Assembly: GCA_014860175.1 (NCBI GenBank) | Contig: JACZKF010000221.1 | Span: 1 to 13,560 of the forward strand | DNA: 13,560 nt | Source of the DNA: Desulfuromonadales bacterium | GTDB taxonomy: Bacteria; Desulfobacterota; Desulfuromonadia; Desulfuromonadales; JACZKF01 | Reading direction: 5' to 3' | Part shown: positions 1 through 6,561 of the stretch, piece by piece | Layout of the letters: the number at the start of each line of letters is the position of its first letter | Position numbering within the stretch: position 1 is the stretch's first letter | Position numbers and translations under genes: made by a program | Notes under the pieces: generated by a model | The model's database searches: none | What the model saw: the letters and a program-made list of their open reading frames with translations, nothing else | Told to the model about the DNA's origin: nothing

Positions 1-148
1 CCCGGCTGTGCTGCGCGACCGGGTCTGTTCCCCGGGGGGGACGACGATTGCCGGCATGCAGGCGCTGGAAGACCGTGGCCTGCGGGGGGCGCTCATTCAG
101 GCGGTGGCCAGGGCGGCGAGCCGCTCGCGGGAACTGGGAAAATCCTGA
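1..148 (+). CDS. proC: Pyrroline-5-carboxylate reductase, C-terminal fragment
   Basis: This is the last 48 codons of a gene that begins before the window; the reading frame starts at base 2 and ends in TGA at 146-148. The peptide contains SPGGTTIAG followed by ALEDRGLRGALIQAV and ends in SRELGKS. This is the conserved C-terminal dimerisation region of ProC, where SPGGTT and the LE..G.R motif are hallmarks. ProC catalyses the NAD(P)H-dependent last step of proline synthesis in the cytoplasm. The Rossmann domain is outside the window. The gene converges on the minus-strand operon and is followed at once by a strong hairpin terminator. Identification comes from the short C-terminal signature only, but that signature is distinctive. 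Confidence 0.9.
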   Translation, partial: PAVLRDRVCSPGGTTIAGMQALEDRGLRGALIQAVARAASRSRELGKS

Positions 149-178
149 CGGGCCGTATTCCAGGTTGCTAAAAGATGA

Positions 179-222
179 ATCGAGCCCCCGTCGGAGCAAT
201 CCGGCGGGGGCTCGATGTTTTT
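179..222. terminator. Bidirectional intrinsic terminator between convergent transcripts
   Basis: A 16-bp stem (179-194 pairing with 201-216, one G-U pair) encloses a 6-base loop. On the plus strand it is followed by GTTTTT, giving a terminator for proC. Read on the minus strand the same stem is preceded by AAAAAC and followed by TTCATCTTTT, so it probably also ends the trmFO-to-small-protein operon, whose last stop codon is at 231-233. The stem is strongly GC-rich in the middle. Confidence 0.88.
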
Positions 223-230
223 GGTCCCGG

Positions 231-401
231 TTACTTCCGGGTCATCCCGAACTCCTTGTTGATCTCCTCGTACAGGGCGATCTGCTCGGCCATCGACAGC
301 TTTTTCCGGCACCCGCTGCCGCTGCGCAGGCAGAGACTGCAGCGCTCATCCGAACACCATTGGCAGTGGCGGCAGTCGGGGCAGGGGTGTTTTTTCTCCA
401 T
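231..401 (-). CDS. Small cysteine-rich protein (56 aa), unknown function
   Basis: A 56-codon frame runs from ATG at 401 to TAA at 231. A good Shine-Dalgarno (AAGGAGG, then CTCC) lies just ahead of the ATG, 14 bases after the stop of the upstream membrane-protein gene, so it looks like the last gene of the operon. The first 31 residues hold seven cysteines at 7, 10, 13, 16, 21, 24 and 31, with His5 and His12. The pattern is C-x2-C-x2-C-x2-C-x4-C-x2-C-x6-C. Residues 35-52 (including MAEQIALYEEINKEFG) look like an amphipathic helix. There is no signal peptide, so it should be cytoplasmic. The spacing suggests Zn2+ or Fe-S binding, but I recognise no named family. The RBS, the operon position and the absence of rare or odd codons argue that it is real. 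Confidence 0.72.
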   Translation of the reverse strand: MEKKHPCPDCRHCQWCSDERCSLCLRSGSGCRKKLSMAEQIALYEEINKEFGMTRK

Positions 402-415
402 GGAGCCTCCTTCGC

Positions 416-1729
416 CTATCTTACGCCTTCGGCCCCGGCGGCGCCAGCAGTTGGGGACGCCAGGAGACGCTGGCGCTGGCGATACAGGTAGGCGGTTTCG
501 AACAGTTCGGCGGCCAGGAGCAGGAAGACCGCCACCGCTACCCCGGGGATGGCTACCGGAAGCAGGCGCAGCACCCCCCAGCAGGCGAGGAGGAGCGCCA
601 CTTTGTAGATGACCGAACGGCCGAGCTGCAGCGTGCGATGGGCGCCGGTGAACCAGCCGCGCAGCAGGTTGGCGGCCCCATAGAGATAACAGTAGAGAGA
701 GCTGGCGGCCAGCGGCAGCGCAATGTAGCGGCGGGTCTGCGCATCGAGTCCCATCAGGGTCCCCAGCACCGGCTCACTCAGTGGGTAGGCGACCAGCACC
801 GTCACCAGGGCCAGAGAGCCCCCTACCCAGCGGAAGAAGATCACCAGCGGCCGGTAGTCTTCCGCTCGGCGCACCAGGGTGAGATAGGCCTGCTGCAGAT
901 TGCGCATCGGCCCGCCGAGCAAAAAGATGAAGCCGCGGATGACGCCGAAGGAGGCGAGGGCCAGCGCCCCGTCCGGCAGGCGGCTGATGATGGCGTTGAT
1001 CAGCAGCGGCACCGTCTGCTGCAGACAGGACGACCAGGCCAGAGGGAAGGCAAAACGGAGGATCTCCCAGGTCCCCCGCTCCCCGGCCGCATCCTGGGGG
1101 ACCCGGCAGCGGACGGCGAACAGGCCGACGAAGGAGGTCTCCACCATGATGCAGGCGACCAGGGCGGCCGCTCCGAGCATGGCGCCGCTGAACCAGGGGC
1201 GCAGCAGCAGCAGGAACAGAAGCAGGGCGCCGATGCGCACCAGGGTGGCGAAAGAGACCAGGGCGGTGCGCCGGGCCTGGATCAGCAGCCCCTGGAACAG
1301 ACCGCGAAAGCCAGTGAAAAACGGAAGGATGACGAAGACGCCGAGCACTCCCCGGGCCTGGGCGGCAATCTCGGCACTGACGCCGAGCAGACGGCGGAGG
1401 ATGAAGTCGCCCACGGGGGTAAAGGCGACCAGCGCCAGCATGGCCGAAACGTAGAGCGCCACCAGCACGATGAAGATGATAGTGCCGCGCAGCGACCGGC
1501 GGCCGCGCACGATGGCGATGGTCACCGTATGATTCTGGTAGGAGGGGGAGGCGAAAAACAGGTGCAGGACCATGGCGACGGAGAAGGCGGCCAGGGCGTT
1601 GACGAAATCTTCCTGGCGGGCCAGGGCGCCGTTGATCACCGAGTGGGAGACGCTCATCAGCTGCACATTGAGCAGCAGCGGAAAGAAGAAGAGGGCGATC
1701 TCCCGCTGGGAGAGGCGAGGGGGGCTCAC
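416..1729 (-). CDS. ANK/MATE-like multispan membrane transporter (MOP superfamily)
   Basis: The protein has about 437 residues and is almost entirely hydrophobic, with roughly 12 predicted membrane spans. The chosen start is GTG at 1729, whose last bases overlap the TGA of the phosphatase gene (GTGA), so translation is probably coupled. Longer frames reach 1819 but lie inside the phosphatase gene and add a non-hydrophobic tail. The two halves repeat: residues 14-52 begin FFFPL, and residues from 226 begin FAFPL. Both copies continue to an IN..(I/L).R segment and an ALA.F.V segment, which is the pseudo-twofold layout of MOP flippases such as MATE and MVF. The C-terminal part (an RGWFTGAHRT segment, then a span and AELFETAYLYR) resembles the progressive-ankylosis (ANKH) branch. 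The substrate is unknown. The family call at superfamily level is fairly safe; the ANK subfamily is a weaker inference. Confidence 0.75.
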   Translation of the reverse strand: MSPPRLSQREIALFFFPLLLNVQLMSVSHSVINGALARQEDFVNALAAFSVAMVLHLFFASPSYQNHTVTIAIVRGRRSLRGTIIFIVLVALYVSAMLALVAFTPVGDFILRRLLGVSAEIAAQARGVLGVFVILPFFTGFRGLFQGLLIQARRTALVSFATLVRIGALLLFLLLLRPWFSGAMLGAAALVACIMVETSFVGLFAVRCRVPQDAAGERGTWEILRFAFPLAWSSCLQQTVPLLINAIISRLPDGALALASFGVIRGFIFLLGGPMRNLQQAYLTLVRRAEDYRPLVIFFRWVGGSLALVTVLVAYPLSEPVLGTLMGLDAQTRRYIALPLAASSLYCYLYGAANLLRGWFTGAHRTLQLGRSVIYKVALLLACWGVLRLLPVAIPGVAVAVFLLLAAELFETAYLYRQRQRLLASPTAGAAGAEGVR

Positions 1730-2361
1730 CCCTGCTCCGGCGGAAACAGGAGGTCGAGATCGGTGGGGGAGGCCGCCCGGAAGTCGCTGGCCAGGCCGCC
1801 ATCGTGACCGATCCCCCACTGACAGAAGCAGCTCTGCACTCCGGCCGCCCGGCCGGCGTGCAGATCGGTATGGTGATCGCCGATCATCACCGCCCGCTCG
1901 GGGTGGCTGCCGAGGCGCTGCAGCGCCAGTTGCAGCGGGGCCGGATGCGGTTTTTTCTCGCGGCAGCTGTCGCCGCCGACCACCACCGGGAAGTAGGCCA
2001 GCAGGTCGAGACCGGCCAGCAGTTCGAGGCTGAGCTGTAGCGGCTTGTTGGTCACTACCGCCAGTCGCTGGTGCCGTCGCCGCTGCAGAAACTCGCGGAT
2101 GCCGGGGTAGGGGAGGGTCTGATCGAGGAGGTGACGGTGATAGAGCTGCAAAAAGCGCTGCAGATGGGGCTCGCTGAACTCCGGCAGGGCGCGGGTTACC
2201 AGCAGGCGGGCGCCGTCGCCGACGTAGCCGCGCACCGTCGCCAGCGGCAGCGGGGGGAGCTCCAACTCCAGGCGCAGGCAGTTGACCGCGGTGGCCAGGT
2301 CGGCAGAGGAGTCGACCAGGGTGCCGTCGAGATCGAAAAGGAGGGTGTCGAAGCTGGCCAC
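1726..2361 (-). CDS. gph: HAD-superfamily phosphatase, phosphoglycolate phosphatase-like
   Basis: The 211-residue protein has the full set of HAD motifs. Motif I is DLDGT with nucleophile Asp10 and Asp12, motif II is VVTNKP (Thr104), motif III is the lysine of REKKPHP (about 137), and motif IV is GDHHTD (Asp162/Asp166). The helical cap lies after motif I (about 16-85), as in class IA enzymes of the Gph/PGP type, which hydrolyse 2-phosphoglycolate formed during DNA repair or oxygenase chemistry. Substrate specificity cannot be read from sequence, and PpaX or other small-phosphate ester phosphatases are alternatives. The start is GTG at 2361, placing DLDGT at residue 10 as expected, but no clear Shine-Dalgarno is visible. 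It follows the symporter gene by 7 bases, and its TGA overlaps the start of the next gene. Confidence 0.85.
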   Translation of the reverse strand: MASFDTLLFDLDGTLVDSSADLATAVNCLRLELELPPLPLATVRGYVGDGARLLVTRALPEFSEPHLQRFLQLYHRHLLDQTLPYPGIREFLQRRRHQRLAVVTNKPLQLSLELLAGLDLLAYFPVVVGGDSCREKKPHPAPLQLALQRLGSHPERAVMIGDHHTDLHAGRAAGVQSCFCQWGIGHDGGLASDFRAASPTDLDLLFPPEQG

Positions 2362-2368
2362 GGTGAGG

Positions 2369-3751
2369 TCAGAAAAAGGAGAGGAGCCAGCTGAACAGGC
2401 CGGTTTCCCGGACCTTGAACAGCAGCACGATGGCTACCGCCAGGGGGGAGACGAAGCGGATCAGGAGGTGCCAAAGGGGATAGACCCAGCCGGCGCCGCC
2501 GGCGATGAGCTCTTCCTTCTCCTCGGTGCCGCTCCAGAACCAGCCGACATAGATGGCGATCAGCAGGCCGCTGAGCGGCAGCAGGTAATTGGAGGCGACC
2601 AGGTCGGCCGAGTCGAAAAAGCTGCGCTCGCCGATCAGCTGCCAGTCGGCCAGCAGGTTGTAGGAGAGGGCGGTCGGGATGCCGACGACGAAGGCGAGGG
2701 CCGCCAGGGTGCAGGTCGCCTGCCGGCGTCCCCATCCCCGCTCGTCGATCAGGTAGGCGACCTGGGCTTCGAGCAGGCTGATGGCGCTGGTCAAGGCGGC
2801 AAAGGCGAGGAGCAGAAAAAAGACGATGGCCAGAAAGGGGCCGCCGGCCAGCTGCGAGAAAACTACGGGGATGGTCTTGAACACCAGCCCCGGGCCGCCG
2901 GCGGGGGTCATGCCGACGGAAAAGACGATGGAGAAGATGGCCAGCCCGGCCATCAGGGCGATCACGGTGTCGAGAAGCACCACCCGCAGGCTGGCCGAGA
3001 GGAGATCTTCACTTCGCTTGAGGTAGGAGCCGTAGGTGATCATCGCCGCCATCCCCAGAGAGAGGGTGAAGAAGGCGTGCCCCATCGCCTCCAGCACCGC
3101 CCCCCAGGTCAAGCGGTGGAAATCGGGGCGAAACAGAAAGACGAACCCCTCCCAGGCGCCGCGGCTGAGCAGGCCGTTGACAAACAGCAGGGCGAGCAGG
3201 AAAAAGAGGACCGGCATCAGGATCTTGCTCCAGCGCTCGATCCCTTTTTGTACCCCGCCGACGACGATCCCCAGGCAAAGCAGCATGAACAGCAGGTGCC
3301 AGGCGATCTGCCGGCCGCCGCTGCCGATCAGCGAGGCGAAGAGCGCCTCGATGGCCGGCGCCGACTGGCCGGTGAAGCTGCCGGTCAAGGAGAGCAGGAC
3401 ATAATCGAGGGTCCAGCCGGCGACCACCGAGTAGTAGGAGAGGATGAGGAAGGCGGCGGCGATGCTCACCCAGCCGGCGGCCAGCCAGGGGGAGCGGCGG
3501 CCGGCGAGCTGGCGAAAGGCGCCGACGGCGTCGCGGCGGGTGTGGCGGCCGATCATCAGCTCCGCCATCATGATCGGCAGGCCGACCACGACGATGCAGG
3601 CGAGGTAGACCAGGACGAAGGCGCCGCCGCCGTTCTGGCCGGCGATGTAGGGGAATTTCCAGATATTGCCGAGGCCGACGGCGCTACCGGCCGCCGCCAG
3701 GATGAAGCCGAGCCGGCTGGCCCACAGGGGGCGCGCGCTCTCCAGGGGCAT
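2369..3751 (-). CDS. Sodium-dependent symporter, SNF/NSS family
   Basis: This 460-residue integral inner-membrane protein is of the neurotransmitter:sodium symporter family, which couples Na+ to uptake of amino acids or related solutes. Span 1 has the unwound-helix signature GSAVGLGNIWKFPY (about 22-35) followed by NGGGAF, which supplies Na+ and substrate contacts in LeuT. Span 3 has SYYSVVAGW (about 105-113). KGIERWSKILMP (169-180) and the HAFFTLSLGMAAMITYGSYL segment (about 225-244) are also family hallmarks. The length suits the shorter, 11-span bacterial members (MhsT-like) rather than 12-span LeuT. The start is ATG at 3751, six bases after the yggS stop, with GGGAG upstream. The substrate is not predictable from sequence. 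The last residues end in a short hydrophobic stretch without a long cytoplasmic tail. Confidence 0.93.
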   Translation of the reverse strand: MPLESARPLWASRLGFILAAAGSAVGLGNIWKFPYIAGQNGGGAFVLVYLACIVVVGLPIMMAELMIGRHTRRDAVGAFRQLAGRRSPWLAAGWVSIAAAFLILSYYSVVAGWTLDYVLLSLTGSFTGQSAPAIEALFASLIGSGGRQIAWHLLFMLLCLGIVVGGVQKGIERWSKILMPVLFFLLALLFVNGLLSRGAWEGFVFLFRPDFHRLTWGAVLEAMGHAFFTLSLGMAAMITYGSYLKRSEDLLSASLRVVLLDTVIALMAGLAIFSIVFSVGMTPAGGPGLVFKTIPVVFSQLAGGPFLAIVFFLLLAFAALTSAISLLEAQVAYLIDERGWGRRQATCTLAALAFVVGIPTALSYNLLADWQLIGERSFFDSADLVASNYLLPLSGLLIAIYVGWFWSGTEEKEELIAGGAGWVYPLWHLLIRFVSPLAVAIVLLFKVRETGLFSWLLSFF

Positions 3752-3757
3752 CGGCCG

Positions 3758-4450
3758 CTACTCCCGCTGGCCGAAGATCGCCGTGCCGACCCGCACCAGA
3801 GTGGCCCCTTCTTCAATGGCGATCTCGAAATCGTGACTCATCCCCATGGAAAGCTCCGCCATGTCTACCCCCGGGATAGCCAGCCGCTGCAGCTCTTCGG
3901 CCAGCTGCCGCAGGCGGCGAAAGAAGGGGCGTACCTCCTCCGCCACTTCGAACCAGGGGGGGAGGGTCATCAGGCCGCGAATCCGCAGATTCGGCAGCTG
4001 GGCCACCTGGCGGGCGAGGTCGACCAGGGCCGCTTCCTCCGTCCCCGACTTGCTCTCCTCCTCCCCCAGGTTGACCTGCAGCAGGATGTCGGCGATCGCC
4101 CCCTGCCGCCGCCACTGGCGGTCGATCTCCTGAGCCAGGGAGAGGCGGTCGACGGAGTGGATGAGGCGCACTTTCCCCCGCAGGTACTTGACTTTGTTGG
4201 TCTGCAGGGCGCCGATGAAATGCCACTCCACCGCCGAGCGCACCTGCTCGGCCTTGGCGGTGAACTCCTGGACGTAACTTTCGCCGAAGAGGCGCTGGCC
4301 GGCGGCCGCCGCTTCTTCGATCAGGCTGGCCGGTTTGAGTTTGGCGACCGCCACCAGGCGCACCGAGGCCGGATCGCGCCCGGCGCGGGCGCAGGCGGCG
4401 GCGATCTGCAGCTGGATCTGTCGGAGGTTGTCCTGAATGGTCATCGTCAC
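3758..4450 (-). CDS. yggS: YggS-family PLP-binding protein (PLP homeostasis protein)
   Basis: The 230-residue protein is a single-domain alanine-racemase-fold type III PLP protein. It has no established catalytic reaction and is known for keeping pyridoxal-phosphate and amino/keto-acid pools balanced. The Schiff-base lysine is in AVAKLKP (Lys37). FGESYVQE (where most homologues have FGENYVQE), HFIGALQTNKVKYL, the LSMGMSHDFEIAI phosphate-binding loop and VRVGTAIFG follow in the usual order. The start could be GTG at 4450, which overlaps the maf TGA as GTGA, or ATG at 4444 two codons in; both give essentially the same protein. In many bacteria yggS sits directly beside proC. Here the two are at opposite ends of convergent units, five genes apart. 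Stop is TAG at 3758. Confidence 0.95.
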   Translation of the reverse strand: MTMTIQDNLRQIQLQIAAACARAGRDPASVRLVAVAKLKPASLIEEAAAAGQRLFGESYVQEFTAKAEQVRSAVEWHFIGALQTNKVKYLRGKVRLIHSVDRLSLAQEIDRQWRRQGAIADILLQVNLGEEESKSGTEEAALVDLARQVAQLPNLRIRGLMTLPPWFEVAEEVRPFFRRLRQLAEELQRLAIPGVDMAELSMGMSHDFEIAIEEGATLVRVGTAIFGQRE

Positions 4451-5073
4451 CCCTGCGGGTCAAACAGCCGGATCGCCCCCAATCGTTCCAGGAGCTCTAC
4501 CACTTCACACAGGGGGAGCCCGACCACATTGGTATAGCTCCCCTCGATGGCCTTGACCATGAAGGCGCCGATCCCCTGGATGGCATAGGCGCCGGCCTTG
4601 TCCATCGGCTCGCCGGTGGCAATGTAACCCGCTATTTCCGCCGCTGTCAACGGTTTGAACCAGACGGTGGTCTGCACTGCCCCTGCCTCGGTGACCCCCC
4701 TCTGCCGGTCGTGCACGGCGTAGCCGGAGATCACCTGGTGGCTGCGGCCGGAGAGGGAGCGGAGCATGTCGGCGGCCTCTGCGGCATCCCGGGGCTTGCC
4801 GAGCACGGTGTCGTCGCGCAGCACGATGGTGTCGCTGCCGAGAAACCAGCGGCCGGCGATCCCGGCCTGGGCCGCCACCTGCGTCGCTTTCTCGCGGCTC
4901 AGTCGCAGCACGTGCTCCCGGGGGGTCTCCCCCGGCAGCAGCTCTTCGGGCAGCTCGCTCGGCACCACGGAAAAAGCGATGCCGACGCTGGCCAGGAGGT
5001 CGCGCCGGCGCGGCGAGGCCGAGGCGAGGACGAGCAGCTGAGAGCTCTCCAGTGCGGAGGAGGTCGGCATCAT
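4447..5073 (-). CDS. maf: Maf-family nucleoside triphosphate pyrophosphatase (YhdE type)
   Basis: The 208-residue cytoplasmic enzyme hydrolyses (modified) nucleoside triphosphates to monophosphate and pyrophosphate. This is thought to be a house-cleaning step, and overexpression of Maf blocks septation in Bacillus. The N-terminal ASASPRR loop (17-23), GSDTIV with the catalytic aspartate (Asp81), GKP (92-94) and HQVISGYAV are all present. [11 protein letters not shown] near residue 160 is the signature of the YhdE branch (dTTP/UTP-active) and differs from the m7GTP-active YceF branch. The start is ATG at 5073, and a second ATG follows at once. The trmFO TGA overlaps it (ATGA), with GAGGGGGCGCC ahead as Shine-Dalgarno. 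The C-terminus also overlaps the yggS start. Confidence 0.95.
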   Translation of the reverse strand: MMPTSSALESSQLLVLASASPRRRDLLASVGIAFSVVPSELPEELLPGETPREHVLRLSREKATQVAAQAGIAGRWFLGSDTIVLRDDTVLGKPRDAAEAADMLRSLSGRSHQVISGYAVHDRQRGVTEAGAVQTTVWFKPLTAAEIAGYIATGEPMDKAGAYAIQGIGAFMVKAIEGSYTNVVGLPLCEVVELLERLGAIRLFDPQG

Positions 5074-6413
5074 GGCGCCCCCTCACCCCCTGGCGCCTCG
5101 GGGAACGCTTGCAGGCGCCAAGGCTCCAGCTCCGCCAGGGCCCGCTCGGCCAGAGCCAGGCGGCGATCGGCGCGCTTGCGCCGGGCGGCCGGCAGGGGGG
5201 GGAAGAGGCCGTAATTGACGTTCATCGGCTGGAACCCGGCCGGGCTGCTCTGGGAAAGATGCGCCAGCAGGCTCCCGAGGGCGGTGGCGGCCGGCGGCAT
5301 CGGCGGCTCTTCACCGCGCAGCCGGCAGGCGGCGAAAAGGCCGGCCAGCAGGCCGCAGGCCGCCGATTCGACATACCCTTCGACGCCGGTGATCTGGCCG
5401 GCGAAAAAGAGCCGGGGCTCGCTCTGCAGCTGCAAGGTGGGGCTGAGGCAGGCCGGGGCGTTGAGGAAAGTATTGCGATGCATGCTCCCGAGACGGGCGA
5501 AACGGGCTTCGGCCAGGCCGGGGATGCGGCGGAAGATCCGGCGCTGCTCGGGCCAGGTGAGTTTGGTCTGGAAGCCGACCATGTTGTACAAGGTGGCATG
5601 CCGGTCATCCTGGCGCAGCTGGATCACCGCAAACGGTTCGCGGCCGGTGCGCGGGTCGGGGAGGCCGACCGGCTTCATCGGCCCGAAGGCCAGAGTCAGA
5701 TCGCCGCGCTCGGCCATCTCCTCGATCGGCATGCACCCCTCGAAGTGAATCATCTTTTCGAATTCGCGGGGGGCAACCTTCTCGGCCTGGCGCAGTTCGC
5801 CGAGGAAGTCGAAGTACTCTTCCCGGCTCAGGGGGCAGTTGAGGTAATCGTCCCCCCCCTTGCCGTAGCGGGACGCCCGCCAGGCGATGGTCAGATCGAT
5901 CGATTCGGCTTCGACAATGGGGGCGATGGCATCGTAGAAATAGAGCTGCTCGGCACCGGTGCGGCGGGCGATCTCCGCCGACAGCGCCTCGGAGGTGAGC
6001 GGCCCGGAGGCGACGATCACCGTCCCCGTCGGCGGCAGCGCAGTGACTTCCTGCCGCTGCAGGGTAATGCGGGGGTGGCTCTCGATCCGTTCGGTCAATA
6101 ACGCGGCGAAGGCCTCGCGGTCGACAGCCAGGGCGCCGCCGGCGGGAACCGCGGTGGCGTCGGCCGCCGCCATGAAGAGGGAGCCGCAGCGGCGCAGCTC
6201 CTCCTTGAGCAGCCCGACGGCGTTGCCCAGGGCGGCGCCGCGCAGGGAGTTGGAGCAGACCAGCTCCCCCAGCCGATCGGACTGGTGGGCGGGGGAGAAG
6301 CGCAGCGGCTTCATTTCGTACAAAGCGACATCGAGGCCGCGGCGGGCGGCCTGCCAGGCCGCCTCGCAGCCGGCCAGGCCGCCGCCGATGATGATCAGTT
6401 CCGAAGTGGGCAT
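5070..6413 (-). CDS. trmFO: Methylenetetrahydrofolate-tRNA-(uracil-5-)-methyltransferase TrmFO
   Basis: The 447-residue flavoprotein makes m5U54 (ribothymidine) in the T-loop of tRNA, using methylene-tetrahydrofolate as carbon donor and FAD/NAD(P)H. The FAD-binding GxGxxG-like motif is [14 protein letters not shown] near the N-terminus, followed by YEMKP and [10 protein letters not shown]. Cys53 in that segment and Cys227 in [10 protein letters not shown] match the two functional cysteines known in TrmFO (53 and 226 in Bacillus subtilis). The start is ATG at 6413, which places the FAD motif at residue 7; a TTG-initiated frame reaches 6467 but adds a basic tail absent from the family. No strong Shine-Dalgarno is visible. 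It is the first gene of the operon running to 231. Presence of TrmFO implies the S-adenosylmethionine route (TrmA) may be absent. Confidence 0.97.
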   Translation of the reverse strand: MPTSELIIIGGGLAGCEAAWQAARRGLDVALYEMKPLRFSPAHQSDRLGELVCSNSLRGAALGNAVGLLKEELRRCGSLFMAAADATAVPAGGALAVDREAFAALLTERIESHPRITLQRQEVTALPPTGTVIVASGPLTSEALSAEIARRTGAEQLYFYDAIAPIVEAESIDLTIAWRASRYGKGGDDYLNCPLSREEYFDFLGELRQAEKVAPREFEKMIHFEGCMPIEEMAERGDLTLAFGPMKPVGLPDPRTGREPFAVIQLRQDDRHATLYNMVGFQTKLTWPEQRRIFRRIPGLAEARFARLGSMHRNTFLNAPACLSPTLQLQSEPRLFFAGQITGVEGYVESAACGLLAGLFAACRLRGEEPPMPPAATALGSLLAHLSQSSPAGFQPMNVNYGLFPPLPAARRKRADRRLALAERALAELEPWRLQAFPEAPGGEGAP

Positions 6414-6503
6414 GGTGTCCGATCTCGCGAACTCTTTTTCGCGCCCGGTTTTTCCCGGCAGCGGCAAAGACCCGTTTGGTTGGCCGGGAGTAGATAAGGA
6501 AGA
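6414..6503 (-). other. Leader region upstream of trmFO with small hairpins
   Basis: This noncoding stretch lies between the possible topA terminator and the trmFO ATG. It holds two inverted repeats: 6426-6431 with 6438-6443 (CGCGAA/TTCGCG, 6-base loop), and 6453-6459 with 6483-6489 (TCCCGGC/GCCGGGA). The first ends 12 bases ahead of the ATG. I could not place a convincing sigma70 promoter here, so it is unclear whether trmFO has its own promoter or is transcribed with topA. Confidence 0.35.
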
Positions 6504-6532
6504 ACCGCCGCGCAGCGGATGCCGGCGGCGGT
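6504..6532 (-). terminator. Possible weak terminator after topA
   Basis: ACCGCCGC at 6504-6511 pairs perfectly with GCGGCGGT at 6525-6532. On the minus strand it lies about 30 bases after the topA stop and is followed by TCTTCCTTAT, a pyrimidine-rich but interrupted tract. The loop is 13 bases. It may be a partial terminator, letting some topA transcripts read into trmFO. Confidence 0.4.
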
Positions 6533-6561
6533 CGGAGGGTCGTTCTCTCTGGCTGCGTTAG

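Noticed and set aside
638..1807. A plus-strand open frame of about 390 codons opposite the ANK-like transporter
   Set aside because: The minus strand encodes a clear membrane protein with an internal repeat. The plus-strand product is a hydrophilic Gln/Asp/His-rich string typical of an antisense shadow of a hydrophobic protein.
2282..4537. A plus-strand open frame of about 750 codons opposite the phosphatase, symporter and yggS genes
   Set aside because: Low-complexity Gln/Gly/Asp/Glu composition, no recognisable motif, and it spans three real genes and their junctions on the other strand.
6414..6467. An 18-codon N-terminal extension of TrmFO starting at TTG 6467
   Set aside because: It places the FAD-binding motif too far from the N-terminus, is basic and unconserved in character, and uses a TTG, while an ATG at 6413 gives the normal family length.
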